A DNA stretch of 64,000 nt, from the NCBI GenBank assembly GCA_963662175.1, contig OY759218.1:18318480-18382479 (forward strand). Reading direction: 5' to 3'. The DNA comes from Aradus depressus (Eukaryota > Arthropoda > Insecta > Hemiptera > Aradidae). Under the pieces are notes generated by a model, which saw only the letters and a list, made by a program, of their open reading frames with translations, searched no databases and was not told where the DNA came from. The number at the start of each line of letters is the position of its first letter. Position 1 is the first letter of the stretch. Position numbers and translations under genes: made by a program. Positions 55,895 to 64,000 of this stretch are shown piece by piece.

Positions 55895-57587
55895 TATCAT
55901 TATTTTATAGTTTACATTTTTTAATCTTCGAATTTTTATTAATTCATTTAAAACATACGGAAACTCAGAAACTTATCTGGGGACCACCGTCCTTTTTGTA
56001 ATTACCAATTTAATCAAGATTTTATAGGATTTGATCAATTTCAGTAAGTATCGAGGGTTGTATTTCGAAAACATTTATACTCCTCGTTAATTGGAAATCA
56101 ACAAGTTGAATTGAAAAATCGATTTTTATATTGTAAATTTACCTTCATCTCGTTGACATGAAAAAAATTTCTATTGCCCTATCTTCCAATTTCTAATTAA
56201 TAATTTGAAATTTCCTATAAGTATGATTCATAACAATATTTTATCAAAAAGAGAGAAACAGTTACCAAATAAAATATGTAATATCATAGAAATCAGCTCT
56301 CAATTTATCACATAGATACCTTAAATAAAATGAATGATGGTCACATAAATTGAGACAATTTTCTCGTAAGGCTAAGATGTTTAATTTTCTTAGTTTAATA
56401 TTCTTCATGAATAACACTTTAAAGAAAAAGAATCGAAAAATTCATTCAAGTAATGGCTATAATATTCCTGATTTACATAAACCGTTTGCTTAATACCGAA
56501 CATAAATCAATGGAGTAAGTTTTCCCTCAGGCGCAATAAAATAAGACTTAATTTCCTTCCCAAACTGTAAGGCCATTAGATAATATTTTTTTTTTTTCTT
56601 ATTTATAGGTTTCGATATGGCCTGAGAAAAAATATTGGTACATTTAAGAGAGCAGGTGTAGCTTAAAGTTGATGCCTCTTACGAAACTTCCCTTATATTG
56701 CTGTTTTACAAGTTTATATTATTATATTTATATTTATTATCATTATACATATATATAATGATAATAAATAATTGAAATTCTTTAAAGAAGTCTATTTTTA
56801 TTGGATATCTATTTGAGATCACTTCCGATTTATTATAAAAATGTTATATAAAAATAAATTTAATTTAAGGCGAACGGAAGTTATTTCAAAACAAACATTA
56901 ATAATTATTTTAAAAAATTGTTTTTTTGCATTATTCCTCATTGAAGTCACTTATATTTATTACAAAAGTGGCAGTGCTTGTAAAGATAAATTGTATCCAA
57001 ACAAAAATATAGTGTAATTTATTAGTATTGCCAAAATATTATAATTATGTATTATTTCTATAAGTTAAACAATTTTATTCAAACAAAATATAAGTAATTT
57101 TATTGCTAATGTCCAATCATTAATGATTTCTGTTTAATTTCATTTTCGTAATAATAGAATATTGATGGAACTATAAAATCATGGAATGGATACAGAGATA
57201 GTTCACACTTGTACCAATAGAATGCGTTGTCGGTTCTTAGAGCACTTTTTCTTTTAAAATGATCCTATTTTTAATTTTTTTTTTTTTTCTTCTGAGTTGA
57301 ACGCGGCGTCTATTGTTATCATTACTAGCGCCGGGCCATCTACAGGTTGGCTACCCCATTATAATGGGTAGTCGGCATTAATATAAACGATAAGTTAATA
57401 CTCCTACCGATGTTGGAATTCGTAGTCAGCCTATAGAAACGTACCCAGTCTATAGAAATCAACTTATGCTCTCGCGCGGTTGTTAAGGTCTTCGGAAACT
57501 ATCACCATATTTTCATGATACATGCTCCCCTGAATACGATTTGAAATGTCGTTTACTTTGCATTTATTGTATATATTTATAAAAAGA
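55895..57587. other. AT-rich sequence, no gene recognised
   Basis: Short ORFs without domains. Possible degenerate repeats; no boundary can be drawn. Confidence 0.4.
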
Positions 57588-57666
57588 TTCCCACTATACA
57601 GTCGGACTCATGTGCACCAGAGTGACGTATGAGCACTTTGGCAGTAGGTGATATGACCTCTTAGTT
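57588..57666 (+). mobile_element. tRNA-derived SINE, 3' fragment
   Basis: AGTCGGACTCATGTGCACCA, GAGTGACGTATGAGCAC, GTAGGTGATATGACCTC match the SINE 3' region. It runs directly into Helitron copy 2. Confidence 0.6.
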
Positions 57667-59157
57667 AGCGCATTAACGGATGGACGGATTATCATGAAAT
57701 TTCATATGTAGTATTCTTAAAAGCCAATTTGAAAAATAGGCGGCTATGTGGCCTATTTTTCAAATTGGCTAAATATTGAACGGGAGGGGGGGGGGGGGGG
57801 GGGTTGTAAGGGGGGCCTAAATATAAAGATAGTTCTGTCATCAACGGATGCTCGAGTTGTCATGGAAGTTTATACGTAGTTTTCTTAAAGGCCAAATTGA
57901 AAAATACTCTAAGTGACATTTCAAAATTTTGAACGGGGGGGGGGGGGGGGGGGGGTAGGCCTAAATATAAAGGTAGTGCTAAGTCATTAACGGATGATCA
58001 GATTGTCATGGAATTTCATATGTAGTATTCTTAGAAGGCAAATTGAAAACTATGGTATGTGACATCTCAAAATTTTGAAAGGCAGTGGGGGTAGTGGGGG
58101 TAGGCCTATATATGAAGATAGTGATCGGTCATTAACTGATGGTCTGATTGTCATGGAATTTCACATGTAGTATTTTTAAAGGCGAAATAGAAAAATACAC
58201 TACGTGAAATCTCAAAAATTTGAACGGGAGGGGGGGTTGCAATGGGGGCTAAGCATAAAAATAGTTTTAGCGCAAAATTGTGAACGGAAGGGGGGTTGTG
58301 GGAGTAGGCCTAAATACGAAGATAGTGATCGGTCATTAATCGATGGTCTGATTGTCATGGAATTTCACATGTAGTATTTTTAAAGGCGAAATAGAAATGT
58401 CATGGAATTTCACATGTAGTATTTTTAAAGGCGAAATAGAAAAATACACTATGTGAGATCTCAAATTTGAACGGGAGGGGGGGAGAGGCTAAGCATAAAA
58501 ATAATACTGACTCATTAAAGGTAATCGGATTCTCATGAAATTTCACATGTAGTAGTAGTAACTATGTACGTACTGGCTGTGGTGTCCAGCGTTCCTAACT
58601 ACATGCTAGCTGTGGTTTCCGCCGTTGCAAGGTACATACTGGCTGTGGTGTCCAGCGTTTCTAACTACGTACTAGCTGTGGTGTCCGCCGTTGCAAAGCA
58701 CATACTAGCTGTGGTCACAAGCGTGGTCCAACCCCTGGTCCATCCCAGCATCCACTCAGGCAATCTTTGTAACTCGAAAACCATTGCAACGAAATGATTG
58801 AGAAATCTTTTTGAATAAATTAGTTTTAGCTCCAGGATGGTTGAAGTCGTATGTTTTAATCAACCTGGTGGTTACAAGCGTTCTCAAGTACGCACTGGCT
58901 AGGACGTCCAGTGATGCTAAGTATTCACTAGCTGTGGTTTCCGCCGTTGAATGACGCTTACTAGCTATGGTGTCCAGGGTTCCTAAAAACTTACTAGCTG
59001 GGATGTCTGCCGTTGAAGGACTATAAGCATTATTCCGTATGAACAATTGAAAATTATAACATCATGAATGTACTGTTGAAGAATTGAATAGGATTCGAAC
59101 GAGAGATATTAGGAGAAAAGTCAAAGTTCCCCGGAAAACGCCGGGTATTACTGCTAG
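57667..59157 (+). mobile_element. Non-autonomous Helitron, copy 2, 5'-truncated
   Basis: Same two minisatellites as copy 1, with longer pure G runs (57787-57803, 57937-57955), ending CCCCGGAAAACGCCGGG, TATTACTGCTAG and T. The TC start is missing, replaced by a SINE fragment. Confidence 0.8.
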
Positions 59158-59997
59158 TACTTAATAAATCGAAGTCAAGAACTTCAAGTCTCAAAATTTC
59201 GGAGTTGAAAAAATGGTCCCGGATTGCAAACCCGACGTGGTATGAAAATGAAAATGTTGTACTTATACCATCTCTGGTGGACAGAACATTTTTAACCGAA
59301 CATCAGAAACATTTTTATTGAGTCAATTATATTAAAGTTTTTGAGAAAATGTTGAATGGGAATTATTATAAATCATCTCTACTGATTGAGTTTGACTATT
59401 ATTGCTGTATTGGCACGGAAATAGTCGCAAAAGGTCAAACATATACATCCACTGATTTGAGTTAGAGAGTTGCGGTGAATTGTGGCAGGGAACCCGCTCA
59501 CCATCTAGTTTTTTTATTCCTATTATATATTTTATATAGATGAAGTTATGTAAATTCAAGTTTTCCCTTTGAATCCGAAAATGAAGAGAAAATAGACTAT
59601 AGATAACTCCCAATAGAATGAATTTATCGAGACGAATTTCGTATGTGGATCTAGATCCCCATAACATCTTTTGATTTGCGACTAAATCGGTCTAAAGGGA
59701 ATGCGGGATTAGAGGGGGTGCTTTAGTCTATATATGTCTAGATGAAATGAACATTGCGATTTGAAATTTGTGGATTGAGAAAAAAATAAATAAGACACCT
59801 ACTGCTTTTCAGTCAAATCAGGCAAGGAAGAAGAAGGGTATAGAGGGAGAGCGGAAACTTGATGGACTTTGTCCAAGTGGACCTCTCCTGCTCTTAACTC
59901 AACAACATGGTAATTCTAGAGAAAAATGGATGGTCCTTCGAGGATAGGATACTGTATATTTGTGGGGCAAGAAGGTAACGATGAGAAATAGCGACGA

Positions 59998-60349
59998 TTA
60001 GGAAAGGCCAGGGTATAGGTGTGTGAATGTTGGATATTTGAGGGGTCGCTCTGTAGGACTCAAATACATCATGGAGAACAAAGCGACATCTACCTCTTTA
60101 CAATGCCCAATTCCACCTCCCAAATCGTAGACGATCATCGTGTAGCGTTTCCGACCCTTCATCAAGCAGCTCTCTATGCTAAATTCAACATTTTCAATAG
60201 AAATGCTATTACCAATTTTGTCCATTTTGAACTTTTTTAAAATATTGTATTGTTTAAAAATGGTGGATGTTCTAATGTCACGCTCTTTGACGACCGGTGA
60301 ATCATCTTTCAAGTGATAGATTTTCGTGAGATGATTTTCTGGAGGGGAG
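59998..60349 (-). other. Unrecognised coding-like frame
   Basis: Open for about 117 codons from a possible acceptor (CTCCAG) at about 60349 to a TAA at 59998. Content such as KRYTMIVYDLGGGIGHCKEV and SPTERPLKYPTFTHLYPGL looks protein-like. I do not recognise the family. The raw ORF extends upstream to 60441 through low-complexity sequence that is probably not coding. It may be the last exon of a gene whose other exons lie beyond 60.4 kb. Confidence 0.4.
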
Positions 60350-60539
60350 CCAGGGCCGGGCGAAGCGGGCAAAAGTCCGGGGCGCCGATTATTTATAAAA
60401 AAAAATAGATAATTTTTAAAAGTGAGAAGTGGTATTGACATAAAATCATTTCATAAAATAGTGGATTTTTTCATTCATATCATGCTACTAAAACTTTTTA
60501 TATTATCTTAATTTTATATTTTTATATTCATGCTATCTT

Positions 60540-61000
60540 ATAATACACACAGTACCCGACACAATACAAACTACTTACATACGTTTTTTTAGAAAACTTT
60601 ACACACATACAAACCCAGACATACGTACTTCATCTTCAAAACACTTACCTACCACATAACACCCCACGAAGGTTGAAGAGAAGATGAAACCGCGACTTAC
60701 TGCCACCTTAAATCCTATTCGTTCTTATCATTTTTTTTTTTTTTTTTTTACATTATTTTCCTTTACTTTTATCATCTCTCTTACTCATACATCAAAATTG
60801 TCTTCCAATTCCTTTTTATTTATTTTATTTTTTTCTTCCTGTTCTTGTCCTAATAATTAAGATAAATTTTCGTTTCGAGGACCTACCACTGGGTGGCCTT
60901 CCTCTCACATGCCATTCACGCCAACATGACAATACCTACCCTCATAGATGCTGGTTGTTGCACCCTAGCAACAGTTGCTTCTTTATAAATAAAATACAAA
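60540..61000. repeat. Dispersed repeat, copy B
   Basis: Second copy of the repeat at 36120-36540, with ACACAGTACCCGACACAAT, TTGAAGAGAAGATGAAACCG, CCTTCCTCTCACATGCCATT and GCTGGTTGTTGC...TAGCAACAGTTGC in the same order. It lies between CAGGGCCGGGCG (60352) and a GGGCGCC block near 61110, which may be hAT-type ends. Confidence 0.55.
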
Positions 61001-61470
61001 ATATATATATATATATTCATGCTATCTAAAAATATTTATACTAAATATTTAAAAAATGTTACCCTAAAAAAGTAACTTTGAGGGCCCCAATTTCATTATT
61101 GCCCGGGCGCCATTTTCATGTTCTGAGGGGAGCGGACATTAAGGACGTTTCGACATACTTTATACCAACATCAGAGGCTATAAAACGGAGTGGGAGTCAA
61201 AATAAATAATGCGTGATCAGTAGTAAAGATTATACAAATATAAAAAATAAAATAAAACAAATCAAATAAATAAACATTTGTATATAAGTTACATAAAATC
61301 TGGGATTTGCTGCAGACCTTTTCAGACCCGAATCAACTCCAGTCTCATTGGGAAGAAGCCCATTGAAGCGGCTAATGTGATGTGTATTAGGAATGTCATG
61401 TTATGGCCAAATCACATGTAATTTATTTTTATTATTTTTTAATTAAAAAAAATTGGTACCAAAATAAAGG

Positions 61471-61728
61471 CTTCAAATCGCTGGTTCGAAACCCGGCCGA
61501 GGCTTGTAGGTTGTTTATCTGGGAGGTGAAAAAACTTTGAGCACGCAGTCGTTTGGATGGGACGTTAAGCGATGGTCCCCAGCCTGTACGAAGTCAGGTA
61601 CTCGTTAAAGACCCCCAAGGTAACCAAACATGGATAGGCAATATTTAGGTCTCCCCCTTTAGGTTCATACCCAAAGAGCTCAGGTAGTAGGCGATCTGAC
61701 CTCGTAGTTAAAGACCGGGCATGAGTGA
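61471..61728 (+). mobile_element. tRNA-derived SINE, copy 5
   Basis: Begins at the B box (GGTTCGAAACCC) and runs through TTTGGATGGGACGTTAAGCG and CTCGTTAAAGACCCC to CATGAGTGACA. 5' part lost. Confidence 0.8.
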
Positions 61729-62006
61729 CAGTTACTAGCTAACCAATAATAAAAGGATATTCTAAAATTCGTTGATATGCGTGACAATTTAAACATATCT
61801 ATGAAATATTTCCTACGAAAATTTATCGTACATTTATTTATAAGTCAAACAAACGACTAAAAAAATGGATTTCAAAACGAAATTTTTGGGCGGCTTTCGG
61901 CATGTATCCCTACAACCCGGCAACCTGCGAAAAATTTCATACAAAATGTGCCTTTTGAGTTTCTTTACAACTTTTATTTCAAGAAATATAAGTGGCATCT
62001 TCTAAA

Positions 62007-62404
62007 TAGGGATGGCCAACCCAAATGATCTTGCAGGCCACTTTGGAAATGCTTTATAATCCCGCGGGCCGCATTTAAAATTATATATCCCCATATTAGA
62101 TTTGGACCCACTACAAACATTTTTTGGAGTGTAAATTTAGAACAGAATGAATTATTATTATTGTTTTTATTATTATTCATAGGTACATATAAACATAGAA
62201 AATGTAATAATGATAATAATGAAATGATCGAATGATATTTAATTAGTGAGATATTTGTTTCTCAACTCTTTCACTTAGCTTTTGCAAGTCGATCTCAAGG
62301 CGTGTATTTGCACATGTTTTGTGCAAAAACATATTTGGTAAAATTATGATGAATCTCGCTGGCCGTAGAATTATTCAAGGCGGGCCGCGGGTTGGCCACT
62401 CCTG
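62007..62404. mobile_element. hAT-type MITE
   Basis: Left TAGGGATGGCCAACCCA and right GGGTTGGCCACTCCTG are inverted; GCGGGCCGC blocks lie just inside both, as in CAGGGGTCGGCAACC-type hAT elements. The flanking 8-mers (CTTCTAAA and TTTTAAAG) match imperfectly. No ORF. Confidence 0.65.
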
Positions 62405-64000
62405 TTTTAAAGTATAGGCTTCGAAGTAAACGAGTCTCAATTTTTGTTCGACTTGGGCCAAAATCTAATCAGATCTAAGGACATGTGACTTCTTCATTTC
62501 AGTTTTTAAGTTCATAACTACAATCGTTGTGAGTGCTCATAAAGTTCCAATCACATACACACTCACAGATACACCTGATAAAAACGTTGTAAAGTAAAAT
62601 TCCGTTGAAAATTCGATCTCAGATTTTTGCACGATTATACGACAGTATAAGAATGTAAGAAGAAAATTTAGTATAAAAAAAATAAGAACGAAAAAAAACA
62701 TTAATGATTAAAAAAAGTTAGTATTAATTAACTTCTTAAAAATATAAAAACGTACCGAAAACGTTAAGGAATTTTAATATTTAAAAGTGGAGGCGCTAAA
62801 AACAATAGGAAGGTTTTCTTCTTATATATTGATACACTTTGGAGGGCCTAAAGAGGGGAAGGGCAACATTTTTTTTAATTAGGACCGGGCCTACATCTAA
62901 ATAGAGTATAATTTTGTCAAAATACCTAGAGCCCCACCTTTTACCCTGTTACAGATGGATTTAATTAAAAACAAAAAAATAAAAAAAATAAGAAATCCGA
63001 AATATTTTCAGAAGAGACCCATCCCATCAGTATCAACTCTGGTTATACCAGGATCTTAATTAAAAAAGAACTTATTAGCAAATATAAATGTCGTATTTTT
63101 TATTAATTTTTTTCTTCATAGAATTGATAATAAAGTAGAATCCGCTTATTGCGATGCCGGGTATAAACGATGCCGAACGCGAATTTGGTTGGATTTCTAT
63201 GTTAATATAAACTGCTCAAAAATTGGAGTGGACCACGCGCTTTTTCCTTATTCATATTGTTGACGTTAAATGGTATATTAATAAAACTTTTTTACACATT
63301 AAAACAATGTTTATTGAAAATAAAATTTATATAAAAAATATTCGAAAGAGAATAAAATATATTTTTTTTTAATTTAAGAAAAATTATGATTTCTCTGGTT
63401 AAAATTTAAATTCCAGCAAAACTAAAAAAAAAAATTAAATTTTTCAAAAAGATTTTCATCAATAAGAAGTGGGTCGATATTACTTGGAGGGTTTAGATAT
63501 GAGTTTTGAGTAAATACAAAAAAAAAAAAATTATTATTTTTCAAAAAAAACTACCAATAAATACCATATTTTAATGTTCGTTACTATGAGTTACGATTTA
63601 AAAATTACTTACAATTAGATATATTTCTTATTGACATTTAGTTTAAGTTCTTCAGGGCGGTATAACTTTTGTCGTACTGTTCCTATCAGAAATCTGAGGA
63701 CTTATTAGGGATTGGAAATTTTATAAGAAACAAATTTGCTAAGAACCAATTTTTCGATAGGACTAACCGTTTTCGGTTAAATGGAGGAAACGTCTAAAAG
63801 TATGTGTTTCAAAACTACATTTCAAGATGGTTTTCAGCATTTATCTCAAAAACTGTACGACCTGTTAAGAATTTTCTTTGCAGAAAAAGATTCCTCCTCA
63901 AATTTTTTTTTTGTTTTTTCTTTATTGGCCCACACGGTAGAAACTGTTGAGTGAAAAACACCGAATTCTTTTGACAAAGTAGAATTTGACTCACCCTCTT
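62405..64000. other. AT-rich sequence, no gene recognised
   Basis: A pogo-like end (AAGTAGAATCCGCTTATTGC) occurs near 63136. Nothing else is recognisable to the window edge. Confidence 0.4.

Noticed and set aside
58564..58797. 77-codon ORF in the second Helitron
   Set aside because: Same minisatellite read through; no domain.
59332..59667. 111-codon minus ORF
   Set aside because: No domain or splice-site support; composition resembles intergenic DNA.
62007..62404. Perfect 8-bp target duplication for the hAT MITE
   Set aside because: The flanking 8-mers do not match exactly; only the inverted ends support the call.

Overview
This is an AT-rich, intron-rich animal nuclear window, most likely from an arthropod and probably an insect. 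Two conserved protein-coding genes can be rebuilt exon by exon, and they lie tail to tail. Everything else I can interpret is transposable-element or satellite DNA. I see no rRNA, no convincing tRNA gene, no CRISPR array and no bacterial-type operon. The species cannot be fixed from the sequence alone.

Gene 1 (+ strand, 8273..21986) is an FHIP1-type FTS/Hook-interacting protein: 13 coding exons whose phases all join to 766 codons plus stop. Its product belongs to the FHF complex (FHIP, AKTIP/FTS, Hook), which couples dynein to early endosomes. Gene 2 (- strand, 44399..22947) is a full-length Janus kinase, the orthologue class of Drosophila hopscotch: 16 coding exons, 1056 codons plus stop, with FERM, SH2, JH2 pseudokinase and JH1 kinase domains in order. 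The stop codons are about 0.96 kb apart, so the 3' UTRs face each other. The two genes are not known to share a pathway; JAK acts in cytokine-receptor/STAT signalling and FHIP1 in endosome transport.

Layout. 1-8.2 kb: upstream of FHIP1, with a Tc1/mariner relic (1019..2085, TA-flanked), a foldback (about 3485..3597), a LINE 3' end with (TA)n, and a decayed LINE reverse transcriptase (about 6904..7900, minus). 8.3-22 kb: FHIP1, whose introns hold a Harbinger derivative, a 193-bp palindrome, a tRNA-type SINE, and a Penelope-like element (PLE) with a GIY-YIG ORF and 11-bp target duplication. 22.9-44.4 kb: JAK, whose introns hold a TIR element filling the last intron, several SINEs, a foldback, a LINE with 16-bp target duplication, a 69-bp satellite carrying a tRNA B-box-like motif, and a piggyBac element interrupted by another piggyBac at TTAA. 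45.1-47.6 kb: a non-autonomous Helitron made largely of two minisatellites. 48.1-49.8 kb: PLE remnant and a Harbinger element. 50.2-55.5 kb: a pogo-like MITE abutting a gag-only LTR retroelement. 55.5-64 kb: pogo end, a second Helitron copy, an unrecognised ORF, a SINE and a hAT-like MITE.

The most unusual features are the repeated CTGAnGA...GAAAC (hammerhead-like) motifs at PLE-type ends, often in inverted pairs; the B-box-like 69-bp satellite with trimeric higher-order structure; the piggyBac-in-piggyBac nest; the G-rich Helitron array; and the TIR element with four ACAGTCCCCTG boxes in the last JAK intron. I do not see a clear, wholly new system. All gene calls are by reading; no database search was done.
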